Source of the DNA: Salinivibrio kushneri
GTDB taxonomy: Bacteria; Pseudomonadota; Gammaproteobacteria; Enterobacterales; Vibrionaceae
Assembly: GCF_027286325.1 (NCBI RefSeq)
Contig: NZ_CP114588.1
Span: forward strand, 1,178,001-1,242,000
Length of the DNA stretch: 64,000 nt
Reading direction: 5' to 3'
The notes beneath the pieces are model-generated. The model made no database searches. It had not been told where the DNA came from and saw nothing but the letters and a program-made list of their open reading frames with translations. The translations under genes and the position numbers were made by a program. Below are positions 34,722 through 41,424 of the stretch, piece by piece; the stretch's first letter is position 1, and every line of letters starts with the position of its first letter.

Positions 34722-35957
34722 ATGAAATCTGTTTATGATTATGTAGTTGTCGGTGGTGGTATTGTTGGCGCGTCCACGGCTTGGCAGTTAAAACAGCGTT
34801 ATCCTGGCTGCTCTGTGCTGCTGGTGGAAAAAGAGGCAAGCGTTGCCCAGCACCAAACCGGGCATAACAGTGGCGTGATCCACGCGGGTGTCTATTATCC
34901 ACCAGGCAGTTTAAAAGCCGACTTCTGTAAACGAGGGGCGGCACTGACCATTGAGTTTTGCGCCAAACACGGTATTGCGGTCGAAAACTGCGGCAAGCTA
35001 TTGGTCGCCACCAACGAGCAAGAGATGGCTCGGATGCAGGCGCTCTATGAACGTTGCTTAACTAATGATATCGACGTGCGCTGGCTGGATGCGGCGGAGC
35101 TTCATGCTGAAGAGCCGAATGTTAAAGGCTTAGGTGCCATTGCGGTTCGCGCGACCAGCATTGTTGACTATCGGCGGGTGACCGAGCAAATGGTGTGTGA
35201 GTTTGAAGCGCTCGGCGGTGTCACCCAACTCAGTACAGGAGTGATTGGAGCCAGCGAAGCGGTTGAACAAGTCACTCTCCATTGCCAAGCAAGCGGGGAG
35301 CGCCTGACGATTCAATGCCAATTTGTGGTGACATGCAGTGGGTTGATGGCAGATAGAATGACCAAAATGATGGGGATCCCAACCGCGTTTCAAATTATCC
35401 CTTACCGCGGTGAGTACTATCAACTTGCGAGCCAGTACCAAGGCTTTGTGAATCACCTTATCTATCCGATTCCCGATCCCGACTTACCTTTTTTAGGTGT
35501 CCATCTCACGCGGATGATAGACGGCTCCATTACGGTGGGACCTAACGCTGTGCAAGGCTGGAAGCGAGAAGGCTATGGCAAGGTCAATCTCAGTCTAAAA
35601 GATACCTGGCAAATGCTAACGTTTGCGGGCTTTTGGAAAGTGACCATCAACAACTTAAAGACTGGCTTGGTCGAGCTGAAAAACTCGTGGTGGAAGCCGG
35701 GCTACGTCAAACAAGTCAATAAATACTGTCCGACAATAAAAGCTAAGGATTTGAAGCCTTATCCTGCGGGGATCCGAGCTCAAGCGGTGCTAAGTGACGG
35801 CACCTTGGTACACGACTTTCTGTTTGCCGAAAGTGCGCGGAGTTTACACGTGTGCAATGCGCCATCGCCAGCCGCGACCTCTGCGATGCCGATTGGTGAA
35901 TACATTTGTGACAAGGTGACGCAAAAACAGCAGTGGCTCAGTAGTGAGGCTGATTAG
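34722..35957 (+). CDS. lhgO: L-2-hydroxyglutarate oxidase LhgO-type
   Basis: 411-residue FAD-dependent oxidase/dehydrogenase. The N-terminal dinucleotide-binding motif VVVGGGIVGASTAWQL, the typical QTGHNSGVIHAGVYYPPGSLK and the C-terminal PYPAGIRAQAV fit LhgO/YgaF. It oxidises L-2-hydroxyglutarate to 2-oxoglutarate and passes electrons to quinones. It starts 7 bases after the TRAP permease stop, so the two are co-transcribed. The csiD and gab genes that accompany lhgO in E. coli are absent here. Confidence 0.88.
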   Translation: MKSVYDYVVVGGGIVGASTAWQLKQRYPGCSVLLVEKEASVAQHQTGHNSGVIHAGVYYPPGSLKADFCKRGAALTIEFCAKHGIAVENCGKLLVATNEQEMARMQALYERCLTNDIDVRWLDAAELHAEEPNVKGLGAIAVRATSIVDYRRVTEQMVCEFEALGGVTQLSTGVIGASEAVEQVTLHCQASGERLTIQCQFVVTCSGLMADRMTKMMGIPTAFQIIPYRGEYYQLASQYQGFVNHLIYPIPDPDLPFLGVHLTRMIDGSITVGPNAVQGWKREGYGKVNLSLKDTWQMLTFAGFWKVTINNLKTGLVELKNSWWKPGYVKQVNKYCPTIKAKDLKPYPAGIRAQAVLSDGTLVHDFLFAESARSLHVCNAPSPAATSAMPIGEYICDKVTQKQQWLSSEAD

Positions 35958-35978
35958 CGTTACATATTGGAAAGCAAA

Positions 35979-36006
35979 AGCCAGCGCCTACACTCGGCCG
36001 CTGGCT
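35979..36006. terminator. terminator between convergent lhgO and SDR gene
   Basis: AGCCAGCG (35979-35986) pairs with CGCTGGCT (35999-36006). A T-rich stretch follows on either strand, so it may act in both directions. Confidence 0.65.
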
Positions 36007-36016
36007 CTTACTTTGA

Positions 36017-36661
36017 TTATTGGTAACCCACAGTAAATGCTTGTTGCAAATGCTTAGGGGTTTCGGCCTCATCAAGCATGGCGACCGCGAAGTCTTCCAT
36101 TGAAATGCGAGACTGTCCGTCACTATCTGTCACTAAGGTGTCTGTCCCCAATGTGTACTGACCGGTGCGTGTGCCAGGTGCGATCATGGCGGCAGGTGAG
36201 AGGTAGCTCCAAATCACATCTTGGCTGGCGAGGCACTGTTCATATTGCACTTGGCACGCGCGTGCAATCTCAACCGCTGAGGCGGGAAGAAAGCCCTCTG
36301 CGTTTAACACGGTTTCACCGTCAGTGCCCGGAATCATCAGTCGAGCGGCACCGCCGACAATCAGAACGCGCATTTGATGATGTGCTGCGCCTTGGACGAC
36401 TGCTTGGGTTAACACGGGTAATTGTGCTTCTTCGCCTGTCGGTGGACGTAACGCCGTAATGGCAAGATCATGACTAGCCATTACCGATGCCACCTTGTCC
36501 GCATCGCTCAAATTGGCGGCGACAGGTTTTACGCCGTCGGGTAGCTTGCTGAATGCCGCCTCGTTACGTGTCACTGCTGTGACCTTATGGCCGCGTTGCA
36601 ACGCTTCCGACACAATTCGACTGCCAATATCGCCCGTGGCACCAAATACGATTATATTCAT
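36017..36661 (-). CDS. NAD(P)-binding SDR-type protein
   Basis: 214-residue atypical short-chain reductase-like protein. MNIIVFGATGDIGSRIVSEAL is the Rossmann nucleotide-binding start, and RVLIVGGAARL and SYLSPAAMIAPGTRTG are typical of the NmrA/YwnB-like group. Such proteins reduce small molecules or act as redox sensors; no substrate can be named. The start at 36661 has GGAG upstream; an in-frame ATG at 36676 also has GGAG. It is divergent from a GNAT gene, with two palindromes between. Confidence 0.8.
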   Translation of the reverse strand: MNIIVFGATGDIGSRIVSEALQRGHKVTAVTRNEAAFSKLPDGVKPVAANLSDADKVASVMASHDLAITALRPPTGEEAQLPVLTQAVVQGAAHHQMRVLIVGGAARLMIPGTDGETVLNAEGFLPASAVEIARACQVQYEQCLASQDVIWSYLSPAAMIAPGTRTGQYTLGTDTLVTDSDGQSRISMEDFAVAMLDEAETPKHLQQAFTVGYQ

Positions 36662-36786
36662 TGTGTTAGTCTCCATGTTATGACTCCTGTGTGTCCTTAT
36701 GCCGCGCAATAGCCAGTAAAAAGGGTGGCTGTTATACGCTTGTGGTTAAACCATGCTGAACTGATTAAGTTGTGATTAATTATTTG

Positions 36787-36828
36787 TCTTGATGTAAAGA
36801 TAATTGCTAAAAATCTTTACGTCAAGAT
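36787..36828. promoter_or_regulatory. paired palindromic operators
   Basis: TCTTGATGTAAAGATA (36787-36802) and ATCTTTACGTCAAGAT (36813-36828) are two near-palindromes of one pattern (ATCTTGACGT-type halves) with centres 26 bases apart, in the divergent space between the SDR and GNAT genes. The shape is what MarR-type repressors bind. The two together could also form a hairpin. Confidence 0.5.
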
Positions 36829-36871
36829 AAGTGTGTGAGTGTTTTTTATTGAAGAAGATTGAGGGGAGCCA

Positions 36872-37459
36872 ATGGATATAGCGATCCGGCAAGGATGGCC
36901 ACTTGAGCAAGCACAAAAAGTGGCTGAGCTCTATGAGCAGGCGTTTGGGATGAAGTTTGCACGGGCAATCCCTAATCAGGCAGCGCGCGTGGCGGTGTTG
37001 TCCCAGTGTTTTGTTCCAGACTTTTCGTTTGCTGCTATGCAAAACGGCAAGGTGGTGGGGTTGGCTGGGTTTCAAACTCAAGCCGGCGCACTGACACAGG
37101 GCATGGGCGCGAAACAGTTGATCGATAGTTTGGGGCCTATCAAAGGCATTTGGGCCTGCGCGATATTGGCGTTGTTTGAGCGTAAAGCGGCACACAATGA
37201 ATTGGTGATGGATGGCATTGCTGTTGATAGCGCGATACGTGGTCAGGGGATTGGCTCCCAATTATTGGATGCCATTCTCGATTATGCCCAAGCACATGGC
37301 TTTGAAAGCGTTCGGTTGGATGTGATTGATAGTAACCCCAGAGCCCGCAAGCTCTATCAAGCCAAAGGTTTTGTCGCCACTAAAGAAGACCGCTTTCCGC
37401 ACCTAAAATGGCTGGTTGGCTTTTCAGGCGCCACCACCATGGTTAAGGCGCTGAACTAA
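36872..37459 (+). CDS. GNAT acetyltransferase
   Basis: 195-residue acetyltransferase with AVDSAIRGQGIGSQLLDAILDYA (acetyl-CoA motif, about residues 117-140) and VIDSNPRARKLYQAKGFVATKED. A hydrophobic LAGFQTQAGAL stretch and a small central insert precede it. The substrate is unknown. It lies directly downstream of the paired palindromes and may be controlled with the divergent SDR gene. GGGGAGCC precedes the start. Confidence 0.82.
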   Translation: MDIAIRQGWPLEQAQKVAELYEQAFGMKFARAIPNQAARVAVLSQCFVPDFSFAAMQNGKVVGLAGFQTQAGALTQGMGAKQLIDSLGPIKGIWACAILALFERKAAHNELVMDGIAVDSAIRGQGIGSQLLDAILDYAQAHGFESVRLDVIDSNPRARKLYQAKGFVATKEDRFPHLKWLVGFSGATTMVKALN

Positions 37460-37539
37460 AACAACAAGAGAGACAAGGATGTTTATTTCTCAATATCAAT
37501 GAGATAGCCTAGCTTTAAGACAGGAATTGGAACAAGCAC

Positions 37540-38061
37540 ATGGAATTAGTCGTCCCCGCACACCATCATCAAGCAGCCTTTACGCGCTTTTATGATGATT
37601 TTGCTCAGTTTGACCCCGAGAATGCCGGTTATTATCGACCGGGGAAAGACGATTTCCCCACTTACGTGACGCGGTTAACGGATGAGTCATTGGGTAAAAA
37701 CCTTCGTAAAGGTTATGTGCCGTGTAGTCATTTTTGGCTGCTTGATGCTGAGCCACAAATCATTGGCGCAATTCGGATCCGCCATCACATTAATACGCCA
37801 TTTCTATCTCAAGAAGCCGGACACATTGGTTACGATATTGCGCCGTCATATCGTGGACGCGGATGCGGCAAGCAAATGTTAGCCTTAGCGCTGCCCAAGG
37901 CAAGAGAACTGGGGATCATTCGCGCCCTCATTACCGCGAATGAAGACAATATGGCATCGCGCAAAGTGATTGAAGCCAATGGCGGCATGTTAGAAAACAT
38001 CATCGATGGTGAAGTGTTCAATGAATCATTGGCGCGGTACTGGGTGGACATTAATGGATGA
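37540..38061 (+). CDS. GNAT acetyltransferase
   Basis: 173-residue acetyltransferase. IGAIRIRHHINTPF, then GHIGYDIAPSYRGRGCGKQMLALAL (acetyl-CoA motif), then ITANEDNMASRKVIEANGG, the standard layout of a predicted YesJ/YkkB-like GNAT. Its last 8 bases overlap the start of the next acetyltransferase gene, so the two are translationally coupled. Confidence 0.85.
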   Translation: MELVVPAHHHQAAFTRFYDDFAQFDPENAGYYRPGKDDFPTYVTRLTDESLGKNLRKGYVPCSHFWLLDAEPQIIGAIRIRHHINTPFLSQEAGHIGYDIAPSYRGRGCGKQMLALALPKARELGIIRALITANEDNMASRKVIEANGGMLENIIDGEVFNESLARYWVDING

Positions 38062-38611
38062 CTCCCCGCGCGTAGACCAACTGGACAGCGATCGTCTGTT
38101 GCTGGTGGCACCCAATATGACCCATCAGCCTTTCATTTTAGAAGCCGTATTGGAAAGCCAGCACACCCTTGCTCCTTTTATGGATTGGCTTCCGCACGCG
38201 CTGACCGAATCGAGCTCAGTTGAAAACACCCAACAAGCGATTGATGACTTCGACATGTTTATTAATGAGCTACGCTACTCGATTTTTGAAAAGTCGACGG
38301 GGCAACTGGTGGGTGTGATCAGCTTAATCATCCGTAATATCGCGATTCCTTATTTTGAAATAGGCTATTGGCTGCGGAGCTCTAAAGAAGGCCTTGGCTA
38401 TATGAGCGAAGCGGTGAGGACGCTAGAGCAGTACGCGTTTGATGGCCTTAATGCCAAGCGAGTTGAAATCAAAACCGCCTACGAAAACACCCGCAGCCGC
38501 GCGGTGGCCGAGCGTTGTGGGTATCACCAAGAGGCGACTCTTACCAATGACCGTATCTTGCCGAGCGGCGCCATTTCTAGCACTGTGGTTTATGCTAAAG
38601 TGGCGGAATGA
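38054..38611 (+). CDS. RimJ/RimL-type GNAT acetyltransferase
   Basis: 185-residue acetyltransferase of the RimJ/RimL branch: DSDRLLLVAPNMTHQPFILEAV at the start, FEIGYWLRSSKEGLGYMSEAVRTLEQYAF near residues 100-128 and KTAYENTRSRAVAERCGYHQEATL near the end. E. coli RimL acetylates ribosomal protein L12; the target here is unproven. The ATG at 38054 lies inside the end of the previous gene. Confidence 0.85.
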   Translation: MDDSPRVDQLDSDRLLLVAPNMTHQPFILEAVLESQHTLAPFMDWLPHALTESSSVENTQQAIDDFDMFINELRYSIFEKSTGQLVGVISLIIRNIAIPYFEIGYWLRSSKEGLGYMSEAVRTLEQYAFDGLNAKRVEIKTAYENTRSRAVAERCGYHQEATLTNDRILPSGAISSTVVYAKVAE

Positions 38612-38711
38612 AATAAGACTGAGTGGATCAGTTGATCTCGCGTTTTGCAATATCGTCACGTAGAGTAGCGCTTTTATTGACGAGCGCGTGCTCGAGTTGC
38701 TGAGAACCCTT

Positions 38712-38927
38712 ATGGATACACAACCTAATAACCCGCTGCACGGGTTAACCCTACAAACGATTTTGACCCGTTTGGTTGAACACTATGGTTGGTCAGGCCT
38801 CTACCAACACATCAATGTGAACTGTTTTTCTAACGATCCTTCGATGAAATCATCGTTGAAATTTTTGCGTAAAACGCAGTGGGCGCGCGATAAGGTCGAA
38901 GCCTTGTATATTGATACCTTTTGCTAA
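38712..38927 (+). CDS. VF530-family (DUF2132) DNA-binding protein
   Basis: 71-residue protein matching the VF530 family, known from an NMR structure of a Vibrio protein with double-stranded-DNA binding. The family signature [22 protein letters not shown] is followed by [20 protein letters not shown] and [17 protein letters not shown] 38712 is chosen because the signature starts right after it. The cellular role is unknown. Confidence 0.88.
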   Translation: MDTQPNNPLHGLTLQTILTRLVEHYGWSGLYQHINVNCFSNDPSMKSSLKFLRKTQWARDKVEALYIDTFC

Positions 38928-38987
38928 GGGTAAAATACGCGGATTGGCTATTGGGTGGTTTTTTGTAAGTGATTGATTTTAAATAAC

Positions 38988-39046
38988 TGTCGTTAAGGTG
39001 TCGGGATGCTGTCGTGGTAATGTCGCCCCCATTTTGCATAGTGTCG
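38988..39046 (+). repeat. phased TGTCG repeats before the XRE-2TM gene
   Basis: TGTCG occurs at 38988, 38999, 39010, 39021 and 39042: steps of 11, 11, 11 and 21 bases, so all five copies face the same side of the helix. The array ends 27 bases before the start codon at 39073 and is probably the binding site of the regulator encoded there. Confidence 0.6.
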
Positions 39047-39072
39047 ATAGGGAAGAGCACAAAGGAGCAAGG

Positions 39073-39546
39073 ATGAACGTGAAAGCACTCAGAGTTCAAA
39101 AAGGGTGGTCGCAAGACCAATTAGCACAATTTAGTGGGTTAAGTGTTCGAACGATTCAACGTATCGAGCGCGGCCACAAACCCGGATTGGAGTCGCTGAA
39201 ATCGTTGGCTGCTGTGTTTGATATCGACATTACTGATTTGCAAAAGGAGACAGACATGCAGGCAGATACTTCAATCAGTTCTGAAGAAAGAGCGATTGCC
39301 AATCGCGTCCGTGCCCTCGGCGGGTTTTATTCTCATTTGACGCGCTATGTGGTCGTGATGGCGATTTTGTTTATTATCAACTGGCAAACTAGCCCCGGCT
39401 ATTACTGGGCTTGGTGGGCTGCAATGGGATGGGGGATTGCAGTGGTCAGCCACGGTGTCAGTGCTCTGGGCATTGTCGATCTCTTTGGTGATAAGTGGGA
39501 AAAACGCCAAATAGAGAAGCGACTGAACGCGCGGTCAAAGCGTTAA
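39073..39546 (+). CDS. membrane-linked XRE regulator with 2TM domain
   Basis: 157-residue protein. The N-terminal XRE helix-turn-helix (residues 1-65: ALRVQKGWSQDQLAQFSGLSVRTIQRIERGHKPGLESLKSLA) is joined to a 2TM domain (about 85-145) with two hydrophobic segments VVVMAILFIINW and WAAMGWGIAVVSHGVSALGI. Such proteins are inner-membrane-anchored transcription factors, often acting on their own promoter. ATG follows AAAGGAGCAAGG. A strong terminator follows, so the gene is transcribed alone. Phased TGTCG repeats lie in its promoter. Confidence 0.88.
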   Translation: MNVKALRVQKGWSQDQLAQFSGLSVRTIQRIERGHKPGLESLKSLAAVFDIDITDLQKETDMQADTSISSEERAIANRVRALGGFYSHLTRYVVVMAILFIINWQTSPGYYWAWWAAMGWGIAVVSHGVSALGIVDLFGDKWEKRQIEKRLNARSKR

Positions 39547-39558
39547 TCGCTACCTGAT

Positions 39559-39595
39559 AACGCCGAGCGAATGTGCCTCGGCGTTTTTGTTTTTC
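39559..39595 (+). terminator. terminator after the XRE-2TM gene
   Basis: AACGCCGAG (39559-39567) pairs with CTCGGCGTT (39577-39585), followed by a T-rich tail TTTGTTTTT. Confidence 0.85.
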
Positions 39596-39613
39596 ACCAA
39601 CTAACAGACATGT

Positions 39614-40312
39614 TTACTGAGAGGCCGCTTGTTGCTGCTGGAAGCGCGTTGCGTGCTCGACTAAGCCTTTGAACAGCGCACGCTGACAGCCAAGATACAG
39701 CAAAAATTCCGGATGCCACTGAACCCCCAGTGTATAGGGGCGGTTGGGCGACTCAATGGCTTGTACAATGCCATCTAAATCACGTGCGCTAACCGTTAAA
39801 TCCTCGCCTAACGCGTTAATCGCTTGGTTGTGCAGGCTGTTTATTTTGCGTCTGCCTTGTCCCAGTCGTTGCTGGATGTGGCCGTTGACATCACGCAATA
39901 TACACAAGGTTTTCATCGGGAATATTGTCCAGCGATGAGAGGTTTTTTTACGTTGCTCGCGCAAGCTTTGGTGCAAGGTGCCGCCTAAGCAAATGTTGAG
40001 AAGTTGCGCACCACGGCAAATCCCCAGCAAGGGCTTTTGGCTTGCTAGCGCGCTTTTGATAACCGCGCTCTCCAGGGCATCGCGTTCAGAATCGTAGTTG
40101 GGTTTGACTTCGGGCTCCGCAGCATACAAAACAGGCTCGACATCATGCCCGCCGGTAATCACTACGCCATGATAGGCGTCTGGATCTAAGGCGGTTCCGG
40201 GGTGCAACTGTAACGGTTTGCCACCGTAAAGTTTAACTGCCGCGGCAACAAAAAAACGTGGCAGCCTTGCGCCTTTACTCGGGCCGGTTATTGCGATGAC
40301 GGGTTTATCCAT
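39614..40312 (-). CDS. class-I glutamine amidotransferase-like hydrolase (PuuD-like)
   Basis: 232-residue protein of the peptidase C26 group that includes PuuD, the gamma-glutamyl-GABA hydrolase. ITGGHDVEPVLY, the nucleophile elbow GICRGAQLLNICLGG (Cys near 98) and GVQWHPEFL (His) give a full Cys-His-Glu triad. It overlaps the end of the amidoligase gene by 25 bases, so the pair is coupled. Pairing of an amidoligase with such a hydrolase is a known conserved theme: one probably makes and the other removes or trims a gamma-glutamyl-type amide. No PuuA or other putrescine genes are nearby. Confidence 0.85.
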   Translation of the reverse strand: MDKPVIAITGPSKGARLPRFFVAAAVKLYGGKPLQLHPGTALDPDAYHGVVITGGHDVEPVLYAAEPEVKPNYDSERDALESAVIKSALASQKPLLGICRGAQLLNICLGGTLHQSLREQRKKTSHRWTIFPMKTLCILRDVNGHIQQRLGQGRRKINSLHNQAINALGEDLTVSARDLDGIVQAIESPNRPYTLGVQWHPEFLLYLGCQRALFKGLVEHATRFQQQQAASQ

Positions 40313-41295
40313 AAATTGTGCACCTTTTCCGCCCAGTTATTGACGATACGCGCTAATGGGTCGTTGAGATAGCCCAAATAGGCTTTGCAACATGCGTCCA
40401 ATCGCGCAGGATCGGCGGCGAGTTTTTCGACTTCCACCCAATCGTTCCATGCTTCGTGAATGCCCCAGTTTGGTTGGCTGACTTTGCTATCCGGCAACCG
40501 ATAATGAAACGTGGGCCGCGCTTGTGTGAGCCCATCATTAATGACTTTATTCACTCGCTCAGCATCAAGGTGAGTGAATAAGGGCAGCATATCTAGCGCA
40601 CGGTTTCGCGTGGGATTATCCGCAAGGTAGTCATCAATCAGGGTATTCAGATCCGGCCAATAATCAGCGGCTAGCACACGTTCAATATATGCTTTCGGGA
40701 AAGGGTCGACGTAGTTGGTTAGACGTCGCGATAGATCAATGTCGGCCCGTTTTAAAAGCCAGTCATACAAACATAAAAATGCTTTTAAATGCGCACAGAT
40801 TGTCTTGGCAGTTAAATCAGGCAGCTCTGGATTGAGCTGCATGCCGAATGCATAAACTGGGCTGTCTTCGGTTCCTTCAGCGCCTTGCTGGCGGAGATGA
40901 GCAATGAGTCGGTCAACCTCTTGCAAGCGGTCAAGCGGGAGAGGTGGGCCGACAATTTCTACGGGGACAAAGGCTTTTGCCGCCCATGCCAAGAGATCTT
41001 CGGCGGATTGATCCAGTCGATTGGTCACGGTGTTTTCACTGCGATCGCTTTGTCCCAAGCGCTTGAGTTTGGCATAGTCGAGCTCAACCACCCAGTCTCC
41101 GGCTTTGTCTCCGTCCAAGCGACGGTCATACCGGCCACCACGTTTAACGCTAAGAGAGAAAAAATCAGCCACTAATTGGGTGATGGTATCCAGTTCTAGG
41201 CCACTGAGCTCTATCTCAACGCCTACGCGACGCGTTTTCCCCTCAGCGTTTGAGGTCTGAGGCGGTGTTTTCAGTGGTGAATGTGGCGCATCCAT
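40288..41295 (-). CDS. amidoligase-family enzyme
   Basis: 335-residue protein of the amidoligase_2 family (glutamine-synthetase-like fold). The start VGVEIELSGLEL carries the ExE metal-binding pattern; DWVVELDYAKLK carries a further acidic residue, and VPVEIVGPPLPLDRL follows. Family members are predicted to form amide bonds with ATP; no substrate is known. AGGCTACACAACC before the ATG gives a usable ribosome site. It is separated from the ATP-grasp/662-residue gene pair by a strong terminator, so it starts its own unit with the amidotransferase-like gene. Confidence 0.82.
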   Translation of the reverse strand: MDAPHSPLKTPPQTSNAEGKTRRVGVEIELSGLELDTITQLVADFFSLSVKRGGRYDRRLDGDKAGDWVVELDYAKLKRLGQSDRSENTVTNRLDQSAEDLLAWAAKAFVPVEIVGPPLPLDRLQEVDRLIAHLRQQGAEGTEDSPVYAFGMQLNPELPDLTAKTICAHLKAFLCLYDWLLKRADIDLSRRLTNYVDPFPKAYIERVLAADYWPDLNTLIDDYLADNPTRNRALDMLPLFTHLDAERVNKVINDGLTQARPTFHYRLPDSKVSQPNWGIHEAWNDWVEVEKLAADPARLDACCKAYLGYLNDPLARIVNNWAEKVHNLWINPSSQ

Positions 41296-41370
41296 GGTTG
41301 TGTAGCCTCATTTTTTATCAACTTACACTAATAGGTGGGGATAAGTCTTTGACACTTAAAGGCCTGGTTG

Positions 41371-41423
41371 AATAAATAATAACCACCTGTTCAGTGGGAT
41401 AGCTAGCACTGAACAGGTTGGTT
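41371..41423 (-). terminator. terminator of the ATP-grasp/662-residue gene pair
   Basis: AACCACCTGTTCAGTG (41381-41396) and CACTGAACAGGTTGGTT (41407-41423) form a long stem with one mismatch/bulge. On the minus strand the T-rich ATTATTTATT follows. Confidence 0.8.
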
Positions 41424-41424
41424 G

